Positions 16,840 to 28,464 of a stretch of DNA of 55,536 bases are shown here, piece after piece; the first letter of the stretch is position 1, and every line of letters begins with the position of its first letter. The position numbers and the translations under genes were made by a program. Below the pieces are notes generated by a model. It saw only the letters and a list, made by a program, of their open reading frames with translations, did not search any database and had not been told where the DNA came from. The DNA lies in contig JAHIMR010000113.1 of the NCBI GenBank assembly GCA_018896525.1, forward strand, positions 1-55,536, in the 5' to 3' direction. The stretch is from Actinomycetota bacterium (lineage in GTDB: Bacteria > Actinomycetota > Geothermincolia > Fen-727 > Anoxymicrobiaceae).

Positions 16840-18221
16840 GACGACCCACCCCCACCCTTCGGCTCCTCCAGGTGCCTTATGCCCATGGCCGCGGGTGTGC
16901 CGAACGTCTTCCACTGCGCCATCAACGCGGTCACCGGCCTTACGAAGACATACGAAATGAATACGTCGAAGAGGGTGGCCATCCCCAGCGTGAAGGCGAA
17001 GCCCTTGACCGAGCCCACCGCGAAAATATACAGGATGGCGGCGGCGGTGAAGGAGACGGTGTCCGCGGCCAGTATGGTACGGAACGCGGACTTGTAGGCG
17101 CTGTCCACCGAGCTGCGGAGTGTCCTCCCGTCCCTTACCTCCTCCTTGAGGCGCTCGAAATAGACGATGCTGGAATCGGCCGCGATCCCGATGGCCACAA
17201 TGATACCGGCTATGCCGGCGATGGACAGGCTCCAGAACTCCCCCAGCACGCAGATGAACCCGTACATGAGGCCGCCGAAGACCAGCAGGCCCATGCAGGT
17301 AATGACACCCATCGCCCGGTAGTAGAGGAGCATGAACAGCGCCACTATCGCCAGGCCCACGAGCCCCGCAACCAGCCCCTTCTTCAGGGAGTCGCTCCCC
17401 AGGGTGGCGGAAACCTCCTGCTCGTGGATAAGCTCCAGTTCCACCGGCAGCGCGCCGGTGTTGAGGACGATCACCAGGTCGTTGGCCTCATCCGTGGTGA
17501 AGTCCCCGGTTATCTCGCCGTGGCCGTCGGTAATCGGATCCTTGATGTTGGGGGCCGACTCCACCTCGTAGTCGAGCACGATAGCCAACCGCTTCTCTAC
17601 ATTCTCGGTTGTGATATCGCCGAACGTGCCTTTGCCCTCGCCGCCCAGCTCGAAGTTGATCTTGGCCTCCCCCTGGTCACCGTATCCGAGCTGCGCTTTT
17701 TTTATCGCGTCCCCGGTAAGGAGCGTCGGCCCGAGCTTGAGCAAGGTGACGGACTTGTCCTCCTCGTAGGGAAGGATTATCACCGCTTCCGGCTGCAGGG
17801 CCTCCTCGCCTTCCGATACCTTCCAGCTCTCGTCGTCCTTTGCCTCGGACTCATCCTTGCTATCCTCAACTATCCTGAACTGCAACTGGGCGGTGGTTCC
17901 CACCAGTTCCTTCGCCCTTTCCGGATCGCTGATGCCCGGTAGCTGGACCACCACGTTCTCCGCGCCCTGCCGGGTTATCTCCGGCTCGGCCACCCCGAGC
18001 TTGTCTACCCTGTCCCTGATCTTGTCCACCGTCTTGTCCAGCACCCCGGTGTCGAGCTTGGTCCCCTTGGCGGGCTTGGCCTTGAACACCAGCCCGATGC
18101 CGCCCTGGAGGTCCAGCCCGAGACGGGGCTCCAGGTCGAATCCCAGTATCGCCCCGAACAGACAGGCCAGGATTAGAAGAACAATTCCTATGGAAATAGC
18201 ATCTTTGCTGTTTCTGTTCAT
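16836..18221 (-). CDS. secD: Protein translocase subunit SecD
   Basis: Partner of SecF; 461 aa, six predicted helices. The N-terminal helix is followed by LGLDLQGGIGLVFKAKPA, matching the SecD D1 signature. A large external P1 domain (about 50-280) follows, then helix 4 GIIVAIGIAADSSIVYFERLKEE and the C-terminal segment AILYIFAVGSVKGFAFTLGMATLFDVF. It lies between yajC and secF, the usual export operon order. The spacer to yajC (18222-18272) is short and GC-rich. Confidence 0.97.
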   Translation of the reverse strand: MNRNSKDAISIGIVLLILACLFGAILGFDLEPRLGLDLQGGIGLVFKAKPAKGTKLDTGVLDKTVDKIRDRVDKLGVAEPEITRQGAENVVVQLPGISDPERAKELVGTTAQLQFRIVEDSKDESEAKDDESWKVSEGEEALQPEAVIILPYEEDKSVTLLKLGPTLLTGDAIKKAQLGYGDQGEAKINFELGGEGKGTFGDITTENVEKRLAIVLDYEVESAPNIKDPITDGHGEITGDFTTDEANDLVIVLNTGALPVELELIHEQEVSATLGSDSLKKGLVAGLVGLAIVALFMLLYYRAMGVITCMGLLVFGGLMYGFICVLGEFWSLSIAGIAGIIVAIGIAADSSIVYFERLKEEVRDGRTLRSSVDSAYKSAFRTILAADTVSFTAAAILYIFAVGSVKGFAFTLGMATLFDVFISYVFVRPVTALMAQWKTFGTPAAMGIRHLEEPKGGGGSS

Positions 18222-18272
18222 GACTTACCCGAAAAAAAGCAGCCGCGCCCGGCCGGCCGGCACGCGACCCGC

Positions 18273-18713
18273 CTACTCTTCGCTTTCATCATCGGCTTCT
18301 TCCTCGTACTCCTCCTCCTCCTCCTCGTACTCCTCTTCTTCGTACTCCTCCTCTTCCAACTCCTCTTCCTCGTGCTCGGTAATGCTCTTGGATATCGCGG
18401 AACGGGACAGTGTCATCCTGACGCCCTTGTCCACCTCGACCACCACGATGTCGTCGGAAATCCTCTTCAGGATGCCGTGGATGCCTCCGATGGTCACCAC
18501 CTCGTCCCCCTTGCGAAGCTCGGACACCATCGATTCGTGATCCTTGGCCCGCTTGCGCTGCGGCCGAATCAACAGGAAGTAGAACACCGCAACCATGATA
18601 GCTATCAGCGCGTACATTCCCCAGGCGCCGACCCCTGAGGTCTTGGCCGCCTCCTCCGTGCCGTTTTGCAGCAGCATCTGGTGGGTCACCAGCAACCCTA
18701 AAACGTATTCCAT
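18273..18713 (-). CDS. yajC: Sec accessory protein YajC with long acidic tail
   Basis: A small membrane partner of SecDF. One helix (about 30-52, MYALIAIMVAVFYFLLIRPQ) is followed by RKRAKDHESMVSELRKGDEVVTIGGIHG, the YajC hallmark. I chose ATG 18713 (MEYVLGLL); the frame continues to 18761. The last ~35 residues are almost only Glu, Tyr and Asp, encoded by a CTC/TTC/GTA triplet-rich tract near 18285-18385. Most YajC proteins lack such a tail. It is opposite in charge to the basic SecF tail. Confidence 0.93.
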   Translation of the reverse strand: MEYVLGLLVTHQMLLQNGTEEAAKTSGVGAWGMYALIAIMVAVFYFLLIRPQRKRAKDHESMVSELRKGDEVVTIGGIHGILKRISDDIVVVEVDKGVRMTLSRSAISKSITEHEEEELEEEEYEEEEYEEEEEEYEEEADDESEE

Positions 18714-18763
18714 CGTCCACCATCCCTTACTGTTTCCTGTTTCGCCACCTGACCGATTCACCT

Positions 18764-20940
<2,177 letters not shown>

Positions 20941-20944
<4 letters not shown>

Positions 20945-21492
20945 ATCTCCCCCGGCGGATCGCTCTTCTGAAATCTCTCCTTCTCACTGTAGACGCAACC
21001 ACAGTACTTCTGCCTGTACATGCCGGCTTCCCTGGAGATCCGCACCGATTCCCGGTACCCCGAACTCATGTCCTCAAAGATGAACTCGACGCCGTGTTGG
21101 GCGGCGGCCGCCCGCCCGGCCCGGCCTATCTTCTCCTGGTCCTGGTACGGGCTCACCAGGAGCGTGGTAGTGAACCGCGCGATGCCAAGGGCCCGCGCCT
21201 CGGCGGCGGAGCGCCCGAGCCTCATCCGGTAGCAGACCTCGCACCTCTCACCGGCAGGCGAGGGGGCCTCGGCAAGAAACCGCTCCATCTCGTACGGTCC
21301 GGCCCGCAGTTTGATCCCTTTCTCTGAAGCGTAGTCGAGGGCGGCGAAGTAACGCTCGCGGTACTCCCGGAACGGGTGGATGTTCGGATTGTAGAAGTAC
21401 GGCACCACCTCGTACCCCCGACCGGTGAAGAGGTCGTACGGATGTATGAGGCACGGGGCACAGCAGGCGTGTATAAGTATCTTCACCGCCAT
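20941..21492 (-). CDS. queH: Epoxyqueuosine reductase QueH
   Basis: Reduces epoxyqueuosine to queuosine; it is the non-cobalamin alternative to QueG. At 183 aa it carries the full set of family cysteines: ILIHACCAPC near the N-terminus, GERCEVCYRMRL in the middle and YRQKYCGCVYSE near the C-terminus. These hold the [4Fe-4S] cluster and the second metal site. It is the first gene of queH-queA-tgt, so the last three queuosine steps are encoded together. No preQ1-synthesis genes are in view, so the cell may make preQ1 elsewhere or import it. Confidence 0.95.
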
Positions 21493-21552
21493 TCCCTTCC
21501 GTGCCCCTTCTCCCCCCTTCTGCCCCTTCCCCCCTATCTCTTCCTTCCCCCC

Positions 21553-21616
21553 GCTGGGGGGAAGGCCAGGATGGGGGGTCTCGGGGGGGAAGGCCAGGAT
21601 GGGGGGTCTCGGGGGG
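21553..21616 (+). repeat. G-run tandem repeat, possible G-quadruplex
   Basis: Two copies of a 28-base unit (AAGGCCAGGATGGGGGGTCTC plus a G run), bounded by G6-G7 runs. The stretch has five runs of at least six G separated by 11- and 4-base loops on the plus strand. It lies between the ruvB stop and the queH start. A related run of the same vocabulary occurs at 48961-49012. Confidence 0.75.
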
Positions 21617-21620
21617 TTCC

Positions 21621-22646
21621 TTAAAACAAGCTCCCCCCGCCGCCCTCGATGTCCCGCCCAAGGTGCTTGAACGCGCGGGGGGTCGCCACGCGCCCCCGGG
21701 GCGTGCGCTTCAGGAAACCCAGCTGCATGAGAAATGGTTCATAGACTTCCTCCAGCGTGTCGGGCTCCTCCCCCACCGCGGCCGCCAACGTCTTAAGGCC
21801 CACCGGTCCCCCCGCAAACTTATCTATCACCGTGGCCAGCAGCGCCTGGTCCAACATGTCCAGGCCCATCGGGTCTATCTGGAGCATCTCCATCGCCTTT
21901 CTGGCCACATCTCCGGTAACGACCCCGTCGGCTTCCACCTCTGCGTAGTCGCGGACCCTTCTGAGCAGCCGGTTGGCGATTCGGGGAGTTCCCCTGGCTC
22001 TCCTGGCTACCTCGGCGGCTCCCTCGTCGTCCACCTTGATATCCAGTATCCCCGCGGCCCGCTTCACTATCTTGTCCACCTCTTCGGTGGGGTAATAGTT
22101 GAGTCTCATGGAGACCCCGAATCGAGTTAGCAGCGGTCCTGTCATCAGGCCCACCCTGGTGGTCGCGCCTATCAGGGTATAGGGGGGCAACTCCAGTCTC
22201 ACCGAACGGGCACCGGGCCCCTTCCCTATCACGATATCTATCTTGAAGTCCTCCAGCGCCGGGTAGAGTATCTCCTCAACGACCCGGGGGAGACGGTGTA
22301 TCTCGTCTATGAACAGGACCTCGCCGGGCTCCAGGTTGGTGAGTATGGCCGCCAGGTCCCCCTGCCTCTCCAGCGCCGGCCCGCTGGTGTGCCTTATATT
22401 TACCTGCAACTCGCCCGCGATAATCGTGGCGAGCGTCGTCTTGCCCAGGCCGGGCGGCCCGGAGATCAGGATATGGTCGAGGACGTCTCCCCGCCCCCGA
22501 GCGGCCTTGATGAATATTCGCAACTGCTCCTTGTTGGCTTCCTGGCCGATAAAATCCTTCAGGAGCCGGGGCCGCAGGGTAATGTCCAGCGCCTGTTCCT
22601 CTTGCGACACCGCCTTTGAGGCCAGTTCCCTGTCTTCATCCGGCAT
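21621..22646 (-). CDS. ruvB: Holliday junction helicase RuvB
   Basis: Hexameric AAA+ motor of RuvAB branch migration; 341 aa. It has Walker [17 protein letters not shown], Walker [11 protein letters not shown], the sensor 1 region [16 protein letters not shown] with its arginine finger, and the C-terminal winged helix ending [12 protein letters not shown]. It lies 14 bases downstream of ruvA, in ruvC-ruvA-ruvB order. Confidence 0.98.
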   Translation of the reverse strand: MPDEDRELASKAVSQEEQALDITLRPRLLKDFIGQEANKEQLRIFIKAARGRGDVLDHILISGPPGLGKTTLATIIAGELQVNIRHTSGPALERQGDLAAILTNLEPGEVLFIDEIHRLPRVVEEILYPALEDFKIDIVIGKGPGARSVRLELPPYTLIGATTRVGLMTGPLLTRFGVSMRLNYYPTEEVDKIVKRAAGILDIKVDDEGAAEVARRARGTPRIANRLLRRVRDYAEVEADGVVTGDVARKAMEMLQIDPMGLDMLDQALLATVIDKFAGGPVGLKTLAAAVGEEPDTLEEVYEPFLMQLGFLKRTPRGRVATPRAFKHLGRDIEGGGGSLF

Positions 22647-22660
22647 GCGTTGCTCCCAGG

Positions 22661-23248
22661 TTAACGGTTTATGTTTTTCAGGGCGAACTGGAGCATCTTC
22701 TCGACCCCCGCTTCCCCATTGTCGGCCGGGTATTTCTTCAAGGCGTCGTGGGCCTCGCCCCGTGAGTAACCGAGTTGCACCAGCGCCTCCAGCGCCTCCT
22801 TGAGCGACGTCCGCCGGCCCCCGGACATCCCGACATCATCGAAGACCGGCTCTATCTTATCTCTCATCTCCAGGAGCAGTCGCTGCGCGCTCTTCTTGCC
22901 CACCCCGGGGATCATGGTGAGAGCGTCCACGTCTCCCCGCGCCACGATCTCCCCGAAACCGTCGGGAGAGAAGATCGACAGCACCGACAGCGCCTTCGCC
23001 GCACCAAACCCTGAAACCGACATCAGCTTGATGAACAGTTCACGGGCCCGCGCCGAGGAGAAACCGTAGAGCTGCAACACGTCCTGCCTGACGTGCAGGT
23101 AGGTGAACAGGGACACCTCACCTCCCACCGCCGGTGCTTTCTCTATCGTGCCCGCGGGGGCTCTCACCTCGAGGCCCAGACCGCCTACGAGGACCACCAG
23201 GTAGTCGACGTCCTTCTCTATGATTCTGCCTTCAAGGTAAGATATCAT
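22661..23248 (-). CDS. ruvA: Holliday junction DNA-binding protein RuvA
   Basis: Tetrameric junction binder; 195 aa. An OB-fold N-terminus ([19 protein letters not shown]) is followed by tandem helix-hairpin-helix motifs ([19 protein letters not shown] and [17 protein letters not shown]). The C-terminal domain III contacts RuvB ([18 protein letters not shown]). It starts 7 bases past ruvC. Confidence 0.97.
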   Translation of the reverse strand: MISYLEGRIIEKDVDYLVVLVGGLGLEVRAPAGTIEKAPAVGGEVSLFTYLHVRQDVLQLYGFSSARARELFIKLMSVSGFGAAKALSVLSIFSPDGFGEIVARGDVDALTMIPGVGKKSAQRLLLEMRDKIEPVFDDVGMSGGRRTSLKEALEALVQLGYSRGEAHDALKKYPADNGEAGVEKMLQFALKNINR

Positions 23249-23255
23249 GCTAATT

Positions 23256-23747
23256 TCAACTCCCGGTCAGCTCCCGTAGCCTCCTGGACTGCAGGTGGCA
23301 GATCGCCATCGCCAGCGCGTCACTGGCATGCAGCGGTGATGGGGGGCTCTTCATCCCCAACAAGGCACCCACCATGTACCGCACCTGCTCCTTGCCGGCG
23401 TTTCCGTTACCCACCACGGCCTTCTTCACCTGGAGAGGCGTGTACTCGGCCCAGTCGACCTCGGCGTGCCTGCAGGCGAGCAGTATCACCCCCCTGGCCT
23501 GGCCCACCGATACCGCCGTCTTGAGGTTGGTGTTAAAGAACAGTTGCTCAATCACCGCGACGTCCGGTTCGAGTTCACGGATTACCCGCATTACCTCCCT
23601 GTAAAGGGTATCAAGGCGGTCCGACATGTCCCCACCGGAACGTGTCTTTATCGAACCGAAATCACCGGCGCTCATACGCCCCGACTCCTCCACCACCATC
23701 CCGAACCCGGTGTTGGTGATTCCTGGATCTATCCCCAGGGCCTTCAC
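23256..23747 (-). CDS. ruvC: Holliday junction resolvase RuvC
   Basis: Endonuclease that resolves junctions; 163 aa. Acidic catalytic residues are visible in GIDPGITNTGFG (Asp), VIEQLFFNTNLKTA (Glu), and HASDALAMAICH (closing Asp pair region). VVGNGNAGKEQV is also typical. It starts at GTG 23747. It is followed by ruvA and ruvB, and lies 61 bases downstream of yebC, a common arrangement. Confidence 0.97.
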   Translation of the reverse strand: MKALGIDPGITNTGFGMVVEESGRMSAGDFGSIKTRSGGDMSDRLDTLYREVMRVIRELEPDVAVIEQLFFNTNLKTAVSVGQARGVILLACRHAEVDWAEYTPLQVKKAVVGNGNAGKEQVRYMVGALLGMKSPPSPLHASDALAMAICHLQSRRLRELTGS

Positions 23748-23774
23748 CGATCAACCTCCCCGCGGAAACTGTCC

Positions 23775-23806
23775 GCGGCGTGCGGGGGGCGCGGCGTGCG
23801 GGGGGC
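23775..23806 (+). repeat. Exact 16-bp tandem duplication
   Basis: GCGGCGTGCGGGGGGC occurs twice in direct succession in the short gap between the yebC stop and the ruvC start. It contains G6 runs. It looks like replication slippage in a GC-rich spacer. Confidence 0.85.
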
Positions 23807-23808
23807 GC

Positions 23809-24567
23809 TCATGAAAGCGACGCCTCCTCCTGGAGTATATCGTCGGGAATGTCGAAGTTCGCATAGACATCGTGGACGTCATCCAGTTCCTCCAGCGCCT
23901 CTATCAGGCGGAGCATGCTCCTGGCGTCCCTCTTACCCAGCGGCACTGTGTTCTTGGGTAACATGGTGAGTTCTGAGCTCTCCGGCTCGATGCCTGCCTC
24001 GGCGAGTTTCTCCCGGACGTTCCTGAACTGTTCCACTTCACACACTATCTCCCAGTAGTCACCCTCGCCCTTGAGGTCGTCCGCCCCCGCCTCGAGCGCT
24101 ATGTTCAGCAGTTCGTCCTCGTTGTGCTCGGGGCTCTTCTCTATCAGGAATATACCCTTCTTCTCAAAGACCCACGCTACCGAACCGGCCTCGCCCAGGT
24201 GCCCCCCCGCCTTGTTGAAAACGTAGCGGACCTCCGAGGAAGCCCGGTTCCTGTTGTCGGTTACGACCTCCACCAGCACCGCGACACCTCCCGCCCCGTA
24301 CCCCTCGAAGCTCATCTGATCCAGCTGACCCCCCGCCAGCTCACCGGTGCCTTTCTTGATGGCCCGCTTTATGTTGTCCATCGGCATGCTGTAGCCACGG
24401 GCGGTCTCTATCGCGCTCGCAAGGGCAGTATTGGAATCCGGGTTGCCACCGCCTTCACGCGCCGCGACCATTATCTTCTGGGAGAGCTTTCCGAAGAGCT
24501 TGCCTCTCCTGGCGTCCTCTTTTCCCTTCTTGTGCTTGATGGAATGCCACTTCGAATGCCCTGACAT
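23809..24567 (-). CDS. yebC: YebC/TACO1-family translation or transcription factor
   Basis: A 252-residue protein starting MSGHSKWHSIKHKKGKEDA, the unmistakable family N-terminus. DNIKRAIKKGTGELAGG and YEGYGAGGVAVLVEVVTDN follow in the central part. Members are described as translation factors for poly-proline-like stalls or as regulators near ruv genes. The position just before ruvC is conserved across bacteria. It starts 3 bases past the pdxT stop. Confidence 0.96.
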   Translation of the reverse strand: MSGHSKWHSIKHKKGKEDARRGKLFGKLSQKIMVAAREGGGNPDSNTALASAIETARGYSMPMDNIKRAIKKGTGELAGGQLDQMSFEGYGAGGVAVLVEVVTDNRNRASSEVRYVFNKAGGHLGEAGSVAWVFEKKGIFLIEKSPEHNEDELLNIALEAGADDLKGEGDYWEIVCEVEQFRNVREKLAEAGIEPESSELTMLPKNTVPLGKRDARSMLRLIEALEELDDVHDVYANFDIPDDILQEEASLS

Positions 24568-24570
24568 CTC

Positions 24571-25212
24571 TCAAACCTCCGAATCACGCTTTATGGACCG
24601 CCGGGTCCCTATCCCGCCTATCGACTCTCTCACCATCCGCAGGAAGTAATCGTGTATGCGCCCGTCACCGGTTAGCTCAGGATGAAACGCGCTCAGCAGG
24701 TAGTTGTCCTCACGTGCCATAACCACCCCTTCCCCGAACCTTGCCATTACCTCGACACCGGCGCCGGCCTCCTCTATCACCGGGGCCCTGATGAACACCG
24801 CGCGAAACGGGCGGCCCTCGTCCTCGATTCCCCTGACGACGATATCCTCCTCGAACGAGTCCACCTGGCGCCCGAACGCGTTGCGCCTGACGCCTACGTC
24901 GGCCAACCTCAGCCCCGGCCCGTGCCTGCCCTCCACCCGGGCCGCCATCACGATAAGCCCGGCGCAGGTGCCAAACACGGGCACCCCGGACGCCCCCAGT
25001 TCCAGCAGGGCGCTCTCAAACTTGTACTCATCAATTAGTTTACCAATAGTGGTGCTTTCTCCTCCGGGGATTATCAGCCCGTGAACGCCGTCGAGCCCGG
25101 ATGGGCGTTTTACTTCTACCCCCCGGGCCCCGCACTCCTCGATCATCGCCAGGTGCTCGCTCACCGCTCCCTGGAGGGCGAGGACCCCGATGGTAAATTC
25201 TTTACCAGCCAC
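24571..25212 (-). CDS. pdxT: PLP synthase glutaminase subunit PdxT
   Basis: Class I glutamine amidotransferase that supplies ammonia to PdxS for de novo pyridoxal 5'-phosphate; 213 aa. [11 protein letters not shown], the nucleophile Cys in GTCAGLIV, and the His-Glu pair in [12 protein letters not shown] are present. It starts at GTG 25212, overlapping the pdxS 3' end by 11 bases, so the two subunits are coupled. YebC follows directly. Confidence 0.97.
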   Translation of the reverse strand: MAGKEFTIGVLALQGAVSEHLAMIEECGARGVEVKRPSGLDGVHGLIIPGGESTTIGKLIDEYKFESALLELGASGVPVFGTCAGLIVMAARVEGRHGPGLRLADVGVRRNAFGRQVDSFEEDIVVRGIEDEGRPFRAVFIRAPVIEEAGAGVEVMARFGEGVVMAREDNYLLSAFHPELTGDGRIHDYFLRMVRESIGGIGTRRSIKRDSEV

Positions 25213-26083
25213 GGAACTGAATCAGGTTCTCCTTGGAGATCTCGCTTATCTCCAGTCCTCTCATCGCCTCACCCAGGCCGCTCGAGACCTCCGCTATCAG
25301 CTCCGGGTCCTCGAAGTGGGTGGTTGCCCGCACGATGGCCCGGGCCCTCACCGCGGGCTCCTCCGACTTGAATATCCCCGACCCAACGAAAACGCCGTCG
25401 GCGCCAAGCTGCATCATCAGCGCCGCGTCGGCCGGGGTCGCGATACCCCCGGCGGAGAAGTTGACCACTGGAAGCTTCCCGGCTCTCGCCACCTCGACGA
25501 CTTCCTCGTAAGGTGCCCGGAGCTCCTTGGCGGCCGACATCAGTTCCTCGTCCGGCAACGTGGCCAGCCGGCGTACCTCGCCGGTGATCGCACGCATGTG
25601 GCGCACGGCTTCCACCACGTTCCCTGTGCCCGCCTCGCCCTTGGTTCGGAGCATCGCCGCGCCTTCTCCCAGGCGACGGAGCGCCTCGCCAAGGTTAATG
25701 GCGCCACACACGAACGGCACCCTGAACCGGTGCTTGTCCACATGGTAACTCTCGTCGGCGGGGGTCAGGACCTCGCTCTCGTCGATGTAGTCGACACCCA
25801 TCGCCTCCAGGACCTGCGCTTCCACGAAATGCCCTATCCGGCACTTGGCCATCACCGGGATGGTCACCGCCTCCATAATGCCCTCTATTACCGCGGGGTC
25901 CGCCATGCGGGCGACCCCCCCGGAAGCCCTTATGTCCGCGGGCACCCTCTCCAGGGCCATGACCGCCACCGCGCCGGCCTCCTCGGCGATGCGGGCGTGC
26001 TCCACGTTGGTGACGTCCATTATCACCCCGCCCTTGAGCATCTCGGCAAGCCCTCTCTTGACGGTATCAGTACCTTTTTCCAT
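25202..26083 (-). CDS. pdxS: PLP synthase subunit PdxS
   Basis: Builds PLP from ribose 5-phosphate, glyceraldehyde 3-phosphate and ammonia; 293 aa. [71 protein letters not shown] and the [35 protein letters not shown] phosphate-binding end are in order (each only partly quoted here). It is the first gene of the long minus-strand run. A full copy of the structured repeat lies 21 bases upstream of its ATG, between gene and any promoter. Confidence 0.97.
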   Translation of the reverse strand: MEKGTDTVKRGLAEMLKGGVIMDVTNVEHARIAEEAGAVAVMALERVPADIRASGGVARMADPAVIEGIMEAVTIPVMAKCRIGHFVEAQVLEAMGVDYIDESEVLTPADESYHVDKHRFRVPFVCGAINLGEALRRLGEGAAMLRTKGEAGTGNVVEAVRHMRAITGEVRRLATLPDEELMSAAKELRAPYEEVVEVARAGKLPVVNFSAGGIATPADAALMMQLGADGVFVGSGIFKSEEPAVRARAIVRATTHFEDPELIAEVSSGLGEAMRGLEISEISKENLIQFRGW

Positions 26084-26104
26084 TACAGATCATCTCCTGT
26101 TCGG

Positions 26105-26274
26105 CTTAGTACCCCGCTCCATAGATACGCTGGCATTCGAACCCCGCTGCATCCACACCGGCTTCGTTCCGCTCCCTCGACGTACTCCAAGAGTACGACT
26201 CGGTCGCGCGCCTTGCCGGAGCGGCGCTTCGACGCTCTCGGTGCGGAACCGTATCTATGGAACGGGGCACTTAA
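26105..26274 (+). repeat. Dispersed structured repeat, family A, copy 3 (full length)
   Basis: Left end CTTAGTACCCCGCTCCATAG, right end CTATGGAACGGGGCACTTAA. The ends of this copy match each other better than in other copies because both carry the CCCCG/CGGGG change, a compensatory pair. The internal hairpin is CGTACT-ccaag-AGTACG. It sits 21 bases upstream of pdxS and 50 bases downstream of the DUF3048 gene. Confidence 0.92.
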
Positions 26275-26324
26275 TTTCATCATACTCAATAGCCTGCCAG
26301 GCCGCAATAGAAAGAAGTCCCGGG

Positions 26325-27446
26325 TCAGTCGATGGAAACCTGGTCGGTGACAGGCACGAGCTGTATCCAGACCGACCCCGGCTTGAGCTTGATCTCGTTC
26401 CCGGAGTTGTCCAGGTACCGGGTGTGCCATCCCCGTGAGACCTTTTCCCAGTTGGCGTCTATCAACTGGCCCATCATGAACACCTGTGCCCTGCCCGACC
26501 CTACGACACCGAGGTTCGGCGAATCGACGCCGTGGACGTCCACTATCCCCGACGGCGATACCGTAACGTACTGCACTATGACCGTGTCCACCGAGAGCTG
26601 CCCGCCGGTCGTCAGGTCGGTGTGGGGTTGGCCGGCCACGTACCGCGGGAACTTGCCGGTCGCCGCGTCGTAGGCGTACTGCACCTTGCAGACCCCGGTG
26701 TAGGGGATGTAGACATTGTTCACCACCGTGATGAGCGGCTCGTACCCCCCCGGCTCGCCGGTTGGCTCGGCGCCCGCGCGCTCTATCTCCTCGGCACGGT
26801 CGGCGGCCATCTTGTCCATTTCCCCCTGTTCCATGAACTCGAAGGCGGCATCCACCTCCCCCTCGAACGGGTAGATGGTGTCCCCCGCCTGCCTTAACTG
26901 CGCGGTGCCGGCGTACAGGTTATGGGGCGCCCTTCTGTCCCGGAACCTCCAGTAGGCGTCGTACCCCACGAACTCGTCGAAGTCCGCTATCTTCGACTGC
27001 TTTATCATGCTGAGCGTATGGGGAGCTCCGCCACAGTGGCAGAACAGGGCGTCGTAGGGGTATATTATGTCCGTGTCGGCGGGGCGCGCGCTCCTTATCG
27101 GGCCCACCGGGTCGGCGTCCCGGCAGAGGTATATGGCGATGAACCTGGTTATACCGCCCTCGGTTATCTCCTCGTAGACCACTCCCGCCCTGTCCAGCCC
27201 GGACTGGGGACGCGCCGCGGGGTCATTCTCGACCTTGACCGCCACCGGCCGGCGGTCTATGACCGAGGAGTCGGAGACATCGGAGCCGCATAACGGGCAG
27301 GTGAGTCGCTCCTGTTCCTGCGGTGCCTGCTTCCCGGATGACTCTCTATCCCCGCCGAACCAGGAACAACCCGGCACGATGAATAGCGCCATGACTACCG
27401 CTACTGTCAGGAGTACCGCCGGCGGGCAACGCTTGCTTCTACTCAA
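26325..27446 (-). CDS. DUF3048-family lipoprotein (YerB-like)
   Basis: A 373-residue exported lipoprotein with signal peptide and lipobox LFIVPGCSW (acylated Cys about residue 27). A CPLCGSD zinc-knuckle-like pair follows around residue 50. The main domain starts RRPVAVKVENDPAARPQSGLD and contains ITRFIAIYLCRDADPVGPIRSARP and GWHTRYLDNSGNEIKLKPG, the DUF3048 features. Function is unknown; some relatives link to cell-envelope stress. It overlaps htpX by 8 bases, so the two are co-expressed. Confidence 0.88.
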   Translation of the reverse strand: MSRSKRCPPAVLLTVAVVMALFIVPGCSWFGGDRESSGKQAPQEQERLTCPLCGSDVSDSSVIDRRPVAVKVENDPAARPQSGLDRAGVVYEEITEGGITRFIAIYLCRDADPVGPIRSARPADTDIIYPYDALFCHCGGAPHTLSMIKQSKIADFDEFVGYDAYWRFRDRRAPHNLYAGTAQLRQAGDTIYPFEGEVDAAFEFMEQGEMDKMAADRAEEIERAGAEPTGEPGGYEPLITVVNNVYIPYTGVCKVQYAYDAATGKFPRYVAGQPHTDLTTGGQLSVDTVIVQYVTVSPSGIVDVHGVDSPNLGVVGSGRAQVFMMGQLIDANWEKVSRGWHTRYLDNSGNEIKLKPGSVWIQLVPVTDQVSID

Positions 27447-28377
27447 CGGTCGGTGTTTCCCCCGTTTGCGTCGGGACGAAATCGCCCGACATCTGGTTCA
27501 GCCGGTTTATCCTCTCCTCAATGGGCGGATGGGTATCGAACAGGCGGTTGAACCAGCCCCCTCTTGCGCCCTTCTCGGTCTTGAGAGGCTGAACGATAAA
27601 CATGTGAGCGGTCGCCTTGTTAGCCCTCTTGAACTGGCGCGGGTCTTGCTGCAACTTCCACAGCGCGCTGGCCAGCCCGGGGGGGTAACGGGTGAGCAGG
27701 GCCCCGTTGGCGTCGGCCAGGAACTCCCGCTTCCGTCCGATGGAGAGCTTGATGAGCTGGGCGATTATCGGGGACAGGATGGCCAGGACTATCGCTATCA
27801 GCATTATCCAGGCTCCGCCGCCGGAGTCGTCATCGCCGAACCAGAACGTCCGAAGCAGGATGTCGGAGAGAAGTATCAAGGTACCCACCAGCACCGCCGT
27901 GAGACACATGATAAGGATGTCGTAGTTCTTGATGTGGGACATCTCGTGGGCCACCACGCCCTCCAGTTCCTGGTCGTTCAGCATCTCCAGGAGCCCGGTG
28001 GTGATGGCTATCGCCGAGTGCTCGGGGTTTCGCCCGGTGGCGAAGGCGTTGGGGGCTGGGCTGTCTATTATGTATGCCCTTGGTTTCGGGATCCCGGCGG
28101 CTATCGCCAACCCCTCCACCGTGTGCCGGTACCGGGGGTACTCCCCATCACCAACCTCCCGGGCCCCGCTGATGCGCAGCGCGATGGAATCGCTCCGGTA
28201 GTAGCTGACCAGGCCCATTATGAGCGCGAAGATAAACGCGAATATTATCCCGAAGTACCAGCCGTCGCTCCCGCCCCAGGCCCTGCCGATGATGTAGCCG
28301 ATGCCCAGTACGAACACGAAGAAGAAGAACATCATCAGCATCGACTTCCACTTGTTTGAACTTATCTGTTCGTACAA
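27439..28377 (-). CDS. htpX: Membrane zinc metalloprotease HtpX (M48)
   Basis: Quality-control protease of the cytoplasmic membrane; 312 aa. Two N-terminal helices (about 14-32 and 42-60) precede the zinc site HEMSH at residues 144-148, and helices follow at about 155-175 and 185-205. The third ligand lies in KREFLADANGALLTRYP, and the C-terminal THPPIEERINRLN is diagnostic. The start is TTG 28377. It follows lemA by 87 bases; lemA-htpX is a recurrent pair. Confidence 0.95.
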   Translation of the reverse strand: MYEQISSNKWKSMLMMFFFFVFVLGIGYIIGRAWGGSDGWYFGIIFAFIFALIMGLVSYYRSDSIALRISGAREVGDGEYPRYRHTVEGLAIAAGIPKPRAYIIDSPAPNAFATGRNPEHSAIAITTGLLEMLNDQELEGVVAHEMSHIKNYDILIMCLTAVLVGTLILLSDILLRTFWFGDDDSGGGAWIMLIAIVLAILSPIIAQLIKLSIGRKREFLADANGALLTRYPPGLASALWKLQQDPRQFKRANKATAHMFIVQPLKTEKGARGGWFNRLFDTHPPIEERINRLNQMSGDFVPTQTGETPTVE

Positions 28378-28464
28378 AAGAACCTACCTCCAAGTGCCGT
28401 CACCCACACGGCGCGGCCACCCATGCGCCGTCCGGGCTCGCATTATCAGGCGGTGATTATCCCC

